Part shown: positions 30,901 to 41,157 of the stretch, in pieces | Layout: each line of letters opens with the position of its first letter | Position numbering within the stretch: the first letter of the stretch is position 1 | Origin: Haliclystus octoradiatus | Taxonomy: Eukaryota > Cnidaria > Staurozoa > Stauromedusae > Haliclystidae | DNA length: 64,000 nt | Assembly (NCBI GenBank): GCA_916610825.1 | Contig: OU744452.1 | Coordinates: 13,062,110 to 13,126,109 of the forward strand | Direction: 5' to 3' | Notes under the pieces: model-generated | Told to the model about the DNA's origin: nothing | Seen by the model: the letters and a program-made list of their open reading frames with translations, nothing else | Databases searched by the model: none | Translations under genes and position numbers: made by a program

Positions 30901-33500
30901 AACTAGGTAAGCAAGTTAGCCAGTTAGGAGAACTCATTCGTTTACATGATATATAATAACTCTGAAATGTGAACTAGACGGCAAACTGGAAAGATAATCA
31001 GTCGTCGGTCTAATTTCATCAAATGAATTCACTCAATTCTTCTGTTCTTCTGTAGGCCTAACAACACTGATCAGAATTTTTCAGAACTTCAGAAAGTTCA
31101 GACTCTGACTCAGACTCAGAGTACTATGACTAGGCCTACTTATAGAAAATGCATATCGCAGTCATCATTGCGTGAAATTGAATATTTGCAAAATTGGAAA
31201 TATTTGGAATAACTAGCATAGTATAATTGCACAACGTTAACTTACGATGACAAAGCAGAAAACCAGGATAAAATTTGTATTTGTATGCAAAATCACATTG
31301 CTATTCCGCCATGTTGTTCAAGCGCGGACGGAAATTTTGGTTAATGCGCATGACCAAAACTACCTCGCACTCAGGGAATCTTCAATCGGGCCAAGCTGAT
31401 AATTGATCGGCTATCTTTGATTCGGAGATTTGAAAAATCTTGAATTGTTAGAGGACAGACATAATTCATGCGAATAGATTTGCTGCTTAAATGCCATCAA
31501 AGTATGTGTCAGGGATGCCACGAGAGGTTATAACGGCGCTCTGTTGGGGAAAAACAAATGTTTGGCATTTTCAAGCATTTTTGCTATTATTTTCTGTATT
31601 AAATAGACCCTGGTCGGAGAAATCCTCCTGGGACCACTGGTATGTGTTTTTCAACTGACTGATAAACTTCAATTTGGATAAATGCACAATGAAGCAGTGT
31701 ACTGTTTCAACAGCAATCTGTGCAGTAGTATTTGAAAAATAGAAAATTAGACTATAACCAGTAACTATCTTTTAGCCAAATACTCCAAAGTGTCCATATG
31801 ATTGGTTGATATTTTCTATGGGATTATACTATTACACAGATTGTAGATTTGTTGTTTAAATATTTAAGCATCCTTTGAGTTTCGTACGCAGCATTTAAAA
31901 ATAATCGAGGAGATGTATACAAATATGTATTGATATGAAACCACTATATCTGTTCACCTTTCTCTGCCGCCCATCAATTTGACCGCCCGACGCAGGTTAA
32001 ATTGAGTTTGAATGAGTTGAAAGTGCGGATTAATTTCTCCAAAAATAGATAAAAGATTGCACAATAAGACTAGGTGCATCATTGCGTGACGATACAGATT
32101 TCAACTGCTAGACAATAGATTATGACGTCACGTGATGTCATTGGATTGAGCAAAGCATTTGAGACCTTGTCAAGTTTTTGTATTTATGTAAACCATACGT
32201 AAACTGAGACTACGAACAAATGATCACTTGTTCAGATATATAGATGAAATTCGTGGGCGCCAATTAAGGATCTCCATTGTTGCTGTTGTTTTTCAATACA
32301 AAACAGACAACTTTCAATTTTGTCAAAACTATAAGGACTTATTCAAATTTACGAATTTGAAAGTTTTGCACCAAAGGTTTTGGCATTAGATCTCTTCCAT
32401 CACTTGGCACTTACATAGATTTATTTCCACAATTTGAGCAGTTAATAAAATTTGACAGCGTGATGCATTGAGAGAATGTGGCACGTTATTTTGACTAAAA
32501 CACTCTTAAAGAGGGTCGTAATGCTATCCGCATACAAAATCAGTAGGGTCATATCTAGGTCATATCGTGTCTAATTACCACAGGCCTGCAAAAGGTACTT
32601 GAAAATCCCAAGAGGGTTTTCCGCAATGCGTTTACAGGACATTTTCAATCGAAACAAATTGAGGGAGAAATTTGCTCGCAAAACCACAGACCTTTTATTT
32701 GCTTTGAAATAAAACTCCAGCTTTGCAAATTTGCATATAATTATAGTATGAGTTTTGAATAAATGTATGTTTCAGACATTTGCTGTACAATTCAAACCGA
32801 TTTCCAAAAGGCTGTACTGTAAATTCATGCAGTTGCATGTTGTACAACTATCGTTGTTGAAATAGTTGAAAAGAACAACTCAGACGGACCGGAAACTGTA
32901 TTTGCATCGGCGCCAAACTGACGGCTATGAAATGGTAAAAGAAAGATGGTTTTCCTGTTCTCTTTTGACAGACTTTCCTTGACTGAATGTATCCACTACA
33001 AATTCTATCCCTGTAGAATAAGCTTTTGATGAATACCGCAGTTGGATAAATTTAGAACAATTACAATACTCTCACTAAGGTGATACAGTGGACAATCAAT
33101 GTTAGCTTTCGTGAGAAGAACTGCGCTGTAATTAGAAATATGACCACCCCACAAGAAAATTGCTTATATTTATTTCAATTTTAAAATAAATGTGTACATT
33201 ATGTATCAAAATGTAAACACCTTTTACGAGAATCAACAACAACAGCCTTCCTATAATTATAAAATATTGCAACACAACTTTTGATAAAAATGATAATCTG
33301 TATTTCATTCAACTACTTTACGTCAATAAAAAATCATTCATTTAATATCTTTGGTTTTCAGTAATCTTGTAATGCAGTAGACTAGACACAACTTGTATCC
33401 GTACCTTTTCTAATTAGTCCAACTCGTCAACGTTAATTTGACACATCAAATACATAATTTATTCGAATACACAAATGCCAGCGGCTGATTACAGAAGATA
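30901..33500. other. Intergenic DNA between TCERG1 and Sprouty genes
   Basis: AT-rich, with no exon, RNA gene or clear repeat recognised. It may hold enhancers but none can be called from sequence. Confidence 0.4.
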
Positions 33501-33940
33501 TGTCCTGACTTAACTTTTGCGGGGCCGTCTTAGTGGCGTTAGCCCATGCGCGCTTCCTGTGTTTTGTAGAAACGGGAGTAGAAGACAAGCAAAGAGGAAA
33601 CGGCTCGTGAACAATTCAATTATTCTTCTGAAGGTTTATGCTGAGGCCGTCAATACAAACTGTTTGTGTATTCATTTGCATATGAATGCTTGAAAAAACA
33701 TGTTGCTGTCATTGACAAAGAGTAGCGGAGATGAAAGAAAAATACAATTTTTGTGCAGGCGCTAATTTCTGACAGCGTTTCTTCATTCGCCCGGTGACCC
33801 CCGACAGTTTGCAAGCTCAGCAAGCAGACAGCGTTTCGTGTTTATTGCTTTGCACTGTTAAATGACAGTGAACAGAGAATTACCGCATTGCAAACGTTCA
33901 ACCGAAAGCGGTGCCCCCCTAAGCAAGTACCAGTAAGAAT

Positions 33941-33962
33941 AGCCGGAAGTCGTCGACGTCAC
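33941..33962 (+). promoter_or_regulatory. Possible ETS and CRE sites upstream of the Sprouty gene
   Basis: agCCGGAAGT (an ETS consensus) is followed within a few bases by cGACGTCA (a CRE-like site), about 500 bp before the Sprouty ATG. The surrounding 33.5-34.1 kb is richer in G+C than the rest. Sprouty genes are known targets of receptor kinase/ERK signalling, which acts through ETS factors; use of this site is inference. Confidence 0.4.
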
Positions 33963-34455
33963 ATTCCAACGTTTCCGTTACGGTGGCAGCGACCGGAGTT
34001 TCGGCCTATTGCCCATGGCCCAAGCTAGAATGAAATGAGAACGCGCTTAGTTAGAAGCAAACGAACAGAGATGTCAATGGCCGGCTACGTATTGCCGTTG
34101 TCACTGTCAACATAATAAATATTACAAAGATTTTAACAAACGACGTGGTTTAATTCTACTACGATTACGAATTTTGATTAACTTGAACTTATATTTTGAT
34201 TTCAATTGTCGTATATAGCCGTTTGATTCATATCAGTATTTATTGTGTGTTGGTATTCATTACTGTTCTGCGGAGACATCACTTTTTGTTTTGTGGGTTG
34301 ATTTTTTTAATTGCTTTTCTCACTTGGCAACGTATGTTTACATCTCGATTGACTTTACTGGTTAAGGATATTTTGTTTTACCATACATTAACAGTGATTT
34401 AGTTTGTCGTGTTCCTTCAGTATTAAAGTGGCTTTAATTTAATCACGCACGTTGA

Positions 34456-35475
34456 ATGGAAGGGGAGCGTTCTGCGCTGTTATCGCCCGCTCATCTAGGG
34501 CAAGCGTCAACATCATGTTACCCTGGCTTGGTTCAACCTTATAACACAGAATCATGTTCATTGAACAGACTTTCAGTTGCAGATCAAACTAGAGCTATTC
34601 CTACAAACAATTCACGGACAACATCATCTTCAATGAATCGACCACGAGGAAAGTTGGCTTGTGACCCGTTCAGTATTTACGACGATGATTGTGGCGAAGA
34701 TCATTATTTTCTTATGCCTAAACTTGGGGGAAGCTCAATGAGGAATGAATGGAGTAGAACTGTTAAAAATTCACGCTCGCTTCGACACATACAAGCGGCA
34801 GATGTGAAGTTATCTGATTCAAAAGGACGGACGAGGTCTTTTCCTCCTTGCGGACAACGAACATTAACAAGTAAACTTCACGATAAAAATTTAATAAAGG
34901 ACTCTGGTGAATACTGTTCTATATCATCAACAGGTAAATCACCAACGATATTAAGAACACCAGTACGTAGTTTAAAATCATTACATGGTTGTAATAATCG
35001 TGAAAGTCTTCGTGATTTTACGTCGCGGATTGTTGTGAACGATTGCAATGAGAATCAATCAAGTCACATTTCGCTTCATTCATTCGACGAAAGAAAAACC
35101 CGCAATGATGACCGTACGGACAATAATCGTTGCGGCAAAAGTAACTGTACCATTGATGACATTATTGATTATTGTACATGTATGTTTTGTATAAAAGGAC
35201 TATTTTATCATTGCACTAAAGATAGCGATGGGGAAACAATAGAAGATCCTTGTTCATGTACTGGTGGTACTCGTAAATCTACATGCCGTATAATATGTTT
35301 AGGTTTATTATCTTGTATATTTCCATGTATAGCATGCTACTTGCCCGCAAAAGGATGCTTACGGTTATCTCGAAGTTGTAAATCATCGAAGAAAAAAAAT
35401 AACTCTGATCAATATTATAAAGTAAGATATCACAAAGAATTAAAAGATTGTGCGAATGAATCACGTTACTTATAA
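34456..35475 (+). CDS. Sprouty-family RTK/ERK signalling inhibitor, single exon
   Basis: 339 codons, ATG at 34456 directly preceded by an in-frame TGA, ending TAA. Sprouty proteins are induced by FGF/EGF signalling and dampen Ras-ERK at the membrane. The C-terminal cysteine-rich domain (about 226-308) has DDIIDYCTCMFCIKGLFYHC, then DPCSC, then a hydrophobic Cys-rich stretch and CYLPAKGCLRL, all hallmarks of SPRY2-type proteins, where palmitoylation targets membranes. There is no EVH1 domain, so it is Sprouty rather than Spred. Residues 39-52 resemble the N-terminal SPRY motif (DQTRAI), but the Asn-Glu-Tyr that should follow is absent. The first cysteine cluster and the final Cys-rich tail are also reduced. 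The 225-residue N-terminal half is otherwise low-complexity Ser/Arg/Asn. A single coding exon is usual for the family. Confidence 0.9.
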   Translation: MEGERSALLSPAHLGQASTSCYPGLVQPYNTESCSLNRLSVADQTRAIPTNNSRTTSSSMNRPRGKLACDPFSIYDDDCGEDHYFLMPKLGGSSMRNEWSRTVKNSRSLRHIQAADVKLSDSKGRTRSFPPCGQRTLTSKLHDKNLIKDSGEYCSISSTGKSPTILRTPVRSLKSLHGCNNRESLRDFTSRIVVNDCNENQSSHISLHSFDERKTRNDDRTDNNRCGKSNCTIDDIIDYCTCMFCIKGLFYHCTKDSDGETIEDPCSCTGGTRKSTCRIICLGLLSCIFPCIACYLPAKGCLRLSRSCKSSKKKNNSDQYYKVRYHKELKDCANESRYL

Positions 35476-35730
35476 GGTACATAAACTTACATATTATTAT
35501 GGAAAAGACATCGCAAGAATGAAACATGTTTATCAAAATACATGAACTATACTTTTCAAAGCACACACCTCTGCTGTCAAAAATTATTCACGATTGTTAA
35601 TGTTCATAAATTATATATATAGATTGCAAGAAATTATTTACAAAGTACACGAAGACTTTGTCAGTTTATATTGACTTCAAGTTGAAATCTTTCCTTAATT
35701 TACAAGACATTCTTGTATGTATATAAATAT

Positions 35731-35756
35731 ATATTATTATTATTATTATTATTATT
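35731..35756 (+). repeat. (ATT)n microsatellite
   Basis: About nine ATT units in the 3' region of the Sprouty gene; a shorter related tract lies near 35887-35914. Confidence 0.9.
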
Positions 35757-35975
35757 AAAACAAAACTTATATTATATATCTATAATTATTATAACGTTTT
35801 TGAAAAAATAGAATTATCAAATACACGTCGATATTAAAGGAACGCTTAATACAGTTTTTTGTATGACAATTATAGTTTAGTATATTATTTTATTATTATT
35901 ATTGTTATTATTATAACTATTTAGATATGTTGTATATTTTATGTAAATAATTCGTCATACGGAAAGATATGCATA

Positions 35976-35981
35976 AATAAA
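35976..35981 (+). terminator. Candidate polyadenylation signal of the Sprouty gene
   Basis: AATAAA about 500 bp after the stop codon in a very AT-rich region; another AATAAA-like sequence lies near 36005. AT-richness makes chance occurrence likely. Confidence 0.4.
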
Positions 35982-36009
35982 AAGAGAGGATAAAATATGA
36001 CATAAAATA

Positions 36010-39000
36010 AACTCTCTCTTTTCACAAAAGATTTATGAAAACCGAACAAAATATTTGGTTGTCAGAAAATTGACTTATTTATAATACATAGTACATTATG
36101 AAAAGAAAATATCGCATATTCATATCATACGGTTTTTTCTTTATTTTTTATTATTTCTTCTGTTTTGTTTAGTTAATTACTTATGCTAAGTACCCTCAGA
36201 TTTTAGGAAGTTCACTGTCAGAAATATTTTTCAGGAAGTCATCCATACAGAGCGCCTTCTTTGTGTAACGGAAAGACGTATCTATTAGGAAGAACACAAT
36301 GTTGGTTATTTAGTCTACGTTACCGGTTGTTGTGTACTAACCAGTATCGAACAAGTGTATTGGGGGAAGTTAACATGGAATATTGTACCCATTGTGATTG
36401 CAGTTAAACGGAAAGTCGATAATTTATAGTCTTGCAATATTTTCTATTACTTTCTTTGTAGGATAGATCCGTTTTAAATTCAAATCAAATTGCAAACCTT
36501 TGAATACAGGATCAATTGTATATTGGTTCCTATATTCTAAAGGGGTTTAGCATTTAATGATGGTTAATATTTGTTTCAATTTTTAATTAAAAATGGTTGG
36601 TTTTGCTGTAGGCCTCTATTACTTTCCACGTACAAAAAGTCGTTTCAATAATGTGATAAAAATAATTTTATGGTAAGATAATACCTTTTAATGAATAATA
36701 TAATAATAGTATTCCAATTAAAATAATCCCGATGAATGATGAATAGAAAACAAGCGATTAAAACTCTAAAAATACTAAAAAAGAAATAACGGAAGGTAAT
36801 TGATGTGACGTAATTGGATAACTAAACACAACATGACGTCATTCGAACGTGATAATTCATGAAATTAATACAGTATTTTGCATTTACAGTAAATACTAAA
36901 AAGGATGTTACAATATAGGTAAATCAAGCATTGTCCCAATCTTTATAAATTATTCAGCCACTAAGCAAAATATTAATTCTCAACAAAAATAATTGATCTT
37001 CCTTTCTCTTCACAACCAAACCGTTTCTCGAATACAATGGCATAGTTTTCTGACATGTTTGTCTCTTCATCGCCGGAAACATGTGCCAGTAACCTTCACC
37101 CTTCGTTTGATTTGAAGAACACAGATCATCCCTTTCAACTATATAACATACAACAGGGAGGGCGTTTTTCTTTCCAAGGATGAACCTTCAGGAAAACGTA
37201 GGCACGAAATTTCAAGGAAAATCGTTTTTCACAAAGAATGAACAGATATCGTGAAACAATTCGGAACCTTTTGATACGCTCCCGTGAAAATACCTTTTAA
37301 AATTACCCTCTTTCGTTTCCATAAATATTCGGTACAGTAAAGTTATGCCTTCAATCAAATCATACCCAATTTACAATCGTGACATTCTCGTTTACATTCA
37401 AAAGCAAACAATCAACTCCAAGGGTGCTGGCAGACTTTGAACAAAAGGCCATTAGACAGAATATATTAATTATAATTCATTATTGAAAATGAATATTCAA
37501 AAAATCAATGAATTTGCAGACCGTCTAGTACATCGATAATTGAATAACCTTCTGTTGGGCTACTGAAAATCATGAAGAGCTGGAGACAATACAGTAATCT
37601 TTATAGACTACCTCGGGCCCCAGTCTGTCCTAGAAGCACACTTCTGAACTTTGGCATGAAACTGAATTAGAGAGAAGGCCTCTACCCCATGTTCTGCTCC
37701 ATGAAACTGAGAGTTGCGGTACACACGGTAATTCAATGGACGTAATCGCACCAGGGTAACGGATTTTGAGTAGAGTTGCAGCAGGTTACATGACTGTTAA
37801 TAAGCTGCCTGGTTGCTATGTATGTCATTTGCAGTTATTGCAGTTACCCCTTAACATAACCTCGTGTGCACGGTGAAGAGATAAACAGGACGGTCAGATA
37901 ATGAGAATATAAAGACTAAAGAGCCTAAAGATGCCGATGATACTCTTAAATATCGAACCGGAATAGCCCTGTGGTTTAAATGATCTTCACAGTTCACAAA
38001 TTTAGCCACACACAAACTTAATATCTACAACTTCAAACCTTGAAAAAAGTTAGCCATATAATGCTTTCCTGACATAATCTCATATTTTACTTGGTCAATT
38101 TGAACGTACAAAAATGAAGTCATCTCCCACTCACTTCCTGTTTATAATGCAAAAATATGAGGGTGCAAAAAGCTTTGGTGTCTTATTGAGTGAACAATTG
38201 ACAAGCATGTCTTATGAAGGGCTTGTGGTGTTTCAATTGATATGATGTTTCGTAGCCTATAACTACTGGCTAATGTTGAACGGAGACAGCTACATCCGGA
38301 TTGCAAGGCAATCGACATCTTACACGTAAGAGATAGAAAACGTATAAATAGCTCAGGCATTTTATTTTTGATCAGACCTTCTGGATGGGCATAGACGAAC
38401 ATGCTGGAAGTATGTCGATACTGCCTCCCGGGAACCCATTCAATTAAAGTCTTCTCTCGGGGCTTCCTTTGCAGACGCAGCTACACTTCAAACAACGACT
38501 TTATACCAGAAATCGAAAAGATACCCCTCCGAACGACGATCCTTTAATATTTTAACGCCCCCTCCATATAATGCTGAACTTCTGGAAATGCCAATATGGA
38601 TATCTCCGGGGTCTTCCCGCCAATCAATCGATCTTATAATGTACTGATTATTACAGTGGTAGAGAAGGAGGTCTTCCGAATTTGTCTCGAACTATTTCTC
38701 ATGCGAAGTTTCATTCCATGTTAATAATAATAATTTATGTCATTTATATAAATATCAAACTGCTTTTTATTTATTATTGTATATATTTGTATATATATAT
38801 GCATATGAGTCACATTGCATTTAATATTAATATAATGCTTCAATGTCTACAGGGTGATTATCAGTCATCCCTATACAATTATACATGTATGTTTGACACT
38901 AGGGGAGTGACAGTATAATGCTATCGATATAACTATATACAACTTACAGTAACGTGCTCAAACTTCTATAAATACAAACGATATGCGCAAGCCATTCACG

Positions 39001-39485
39001 TGCTGCTAACACATTATATTATATCACCATGAAATAGATATAAGCCCATTATACCCAGCTGTTTTTATAGCTTTTATAATTGATAATAATATTATAACTG
39101 AACTATTATTTTTAAAATGTCTAGAACCCGGTCTGATCAAAGCATAATGCATGCAACAGTGGCAGATTTACCCTCTCGTGCGTCGTATATTCTTAATGAA
39201 TGAATAATTGCAGGCTATTAGCCCTAAAATATTGACCAGTGTAGAAACCTGACCTATGTAAAAAGGTGGGCTCCTTGTACAAGTTAATTGAGTTCCATCT
39301 ATGGTATGTAATGATCACAGGGTATTTGATTATTATATCAACGATGCTGTAACATCACAATATTGATGATTTACAAATTATGGTTATATGATTACGATCA
39401 AGTACAGCACATGAATGGCACCGCGTGACGTGTTCTCCCTGTATTAACTACAGTGCATATCAGGGGATCTGTCAGAGGAACCCAC
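36010..39485. other. Intergenic DNA between Sprouty and the second retrotransposon
   Basis: No gene recognised. A stray SINE-tail-like motif (acagggtgattatcag) lies near 38850. Confidence 0.45.
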
Positions 39486-39489
39486 ACCT

Positions 39490-39681
39490 TGTAATAATCA
39501 GAATATAACTATATTCATAATTATGTCATAACCATAGAGTTTCCGCTGTAAAGCCAATCACGTGACAAGTCACGTGATTTAGATATTAAATACGAATGAT
39601 TTGTTTAATGATATAGAGTTTTAGCAGTAACTTTCCTCAGGTGTGGTCGCTTGTGTTTACATGTAATCAGCTAGTATTACA
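39490..39681 (+). repeat. 5' LTR of the second element
   Basis: 192 bp, identical to 45025-45216. Contains a 24-bp palindrome with two CACGTG E-boxes at 39556-39579. Confidence 0.95.
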
Positions 39682-39683
39682 AA

Positions 39684-39694
39684 TGGTAGCAGAG
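39684..39694 (+). other. Primer-binding site for initiator tRNA-Met
   Basis: Two bases after the LTR, TGGTAGCAGAG is complementary to CTCTGCTACCA, the 3' end of animal initiator tRNA-Met; the match stops after 11 bases. Confidence 0.75.
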
Positions 39695-39768
39695 AGTGAG
39701 TTTTTTTTATGATCGATTTTATTTGTAAAGTTTTAAAAGTTTATTTTTGGTAAAATAAAATAGTAAAT

Positions 39769-41151
39769 ATGTCTTCAAGATTTCGTCGTTCTATTGGACC
39801 AGTCGGTGATCGATTGAGAACGCAAGTACAACGTGGCCGCGGTATTTTGGATAATATCGTTGTGGCAGAAACTCAAGATGACCACATTGAATTGATTAAA
39901 CAGTTGAAGAGAAAGCTAGAAAATAATTATGGTACTCTGAAGAATTTATTGGAGAAATGGGAAGATTTGATTGATAATATCGAAGACAACGAAGATAAGG
40001 AACAGGAGAATACAACCTTAGACGAATGGATGAATGGGCAGAGATCATTAATGGGCCTGACCCTCGACGCTAGTGATATTATCATCGAATTAGAAGAAAG
40101 ACTATCAAGGTTAGAGAACCTGAAAGCTGTGATTGTAAGTAAGAATTTGGATAGTAATATTGAAAAAACTAATGATAATGAGTCTGCTGACGTAGCAGAG
40201 AGTGAAAACAATTCCACAGTAACTGCCGTCAGTACAGTCAGTGCAACTACGTCTATTAAATCAGCCACAAAAGCTTTCAGGCTTAAAAAATTTATGAATA
40301 CTTTAAACGATTCATCTGATTCTATATCATTTGACAGATGGGTAAAAGATTTAAATGTTGTTTTAACTGATATGAATGAATCCGCAGAAAACGTTAAAGG
40401 TCAAGTGTCTATGTTACTTGGCAGACAATTCCGCCGGGTATGGGACGGAATGATAGACAATAGAGACGGCACCGCTACTGTTCCCGAAGGAGACTTATTT
40501 AAAATAATATTTCCTGAGTTGAAAAGAGCGGTGTTTCCTCAGAAATCTCATGGCGCCTTATACAAGGAATTGTTAAACCTAAAACAAAAATCAAATCAGA
40601 CTGTAGCACAATTTAGAATGGATGTAACACAAATAGTAGAGGAGATGCTAATTCACGATTCTCGCGAATCAAAGGACTCCATTATCTATCATCAAATGAT
40701 GGAAGGGATACTCCCAGATTTGAAAGTTTTAATGGAATCTAAGCATTCTCTTAAACATAATAATTTAGAACAATTTTTAATGTATCTTTCAACTGAAGAA
40801 AGTGTTTACATTTCGAACAAACCACAGTCGTCTTCTGATATTAAGGCAGTAAAATCTGACAGTAATAAAGCTAAAACGAATGAAACTAAATCCTGTTTTC
40901 ATTGTGGGAAACAGGAGCATTTTATTAAAGATTGTCACGTTAGCTGTGACAAGGCAGAAAAGCCGCATTCTAAATCTAAATGTAAAATAAAGGTGCCAAT
41001 GAAATCTGGTAATTATGCCACAAAAGTTTTAACTGTCGAGGAACTGGAACAACAGGTTGCTGAATTAAAATATAAACAACTCCTAAAAGAATGTGCTACC
41101 GATTTAAGTACAAAAATGGTTACAGACGTTAAAGATAAAGATAATCAATGA
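39769..41151 (+). CDS. gag: Gag of the second element
   Basis: 460 codons from ATG to TGA. Residues about 45-125 are a charged, heptad-like helical region (likely coiled coil). The capsid-like middle (about 185-350) includes LPDLKVLMESKHSL. A CCHC zinc knuckle (CFHCGKQEHFIKDC, CX2CX4HX4C) sits near residue 378, followed by a Lys-rich tail and a second helical segment. The TGA is followed by CAA TTA and pol continues in the same frame, so some Gag is expected to be extended into Gag-Pol. Confidence 0.92.
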   Translation: MSSRFRRSIGPVGDRLRTQVQRGRGILDNIVVAETQDDHIELIKQLKRKLENNYGTLKNLLEKWEDLIDNIEDNEDKEQENTTLDEWMNGQRSLMGLTLDASDIIIELEERLSRLENLKAVIVSKNLDSNIEKTNDNESADVAESENNSTVTAVSTVSATTSIKSATKAFRLKKFMNTLNDSSDSISFDRWVKDLNVVLTDMNESAENVKGQVSMLLGRQFRRVWDGMIDNRDGTATVPEGDLFKIIFPELKRAVFPQKSHGALYKELLNLKQKSNQTVAQFRMDVTQIVEEMLIHDSRESKDSIIYHQMMEGILPDLKVLMESKHSLKHNNLEQFLMYLSTEESVYISNKPQSSSDIKAVKSDSNKAKTNETKSCFHCGKQEHFIKDCHVSCDKAEKPHSKSKCKIKVPMKSGNYATKVLTVEELEQQVAELKYKQLLKECATDLSTKMVTDVKDKDNQ

Positions 41152-41157
41152 CAATTA
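41149..41157 (+). promoter_or_regulatory. Predicted stop-codon readthrough site (UGA CAA UUA)
   Basis: The gag stop TGA is followed by CAA TTA, which fits the CAR-YYA readthrough context known from plant viruses. The pol frame is open from the next codon. An ATG overlaps the stop (ATGA at 41148) but is not in the pol frame, which argues against reinitiation. Confidence 0.7.

Noticed and set aside
41148-41150. ATG overlapping the gag stop (ATGA) as a pol start by reinitiation
   Set aside because: The ATG is not in the pol frame; pol is in the gag frame, so readthrough is the simpler reading.
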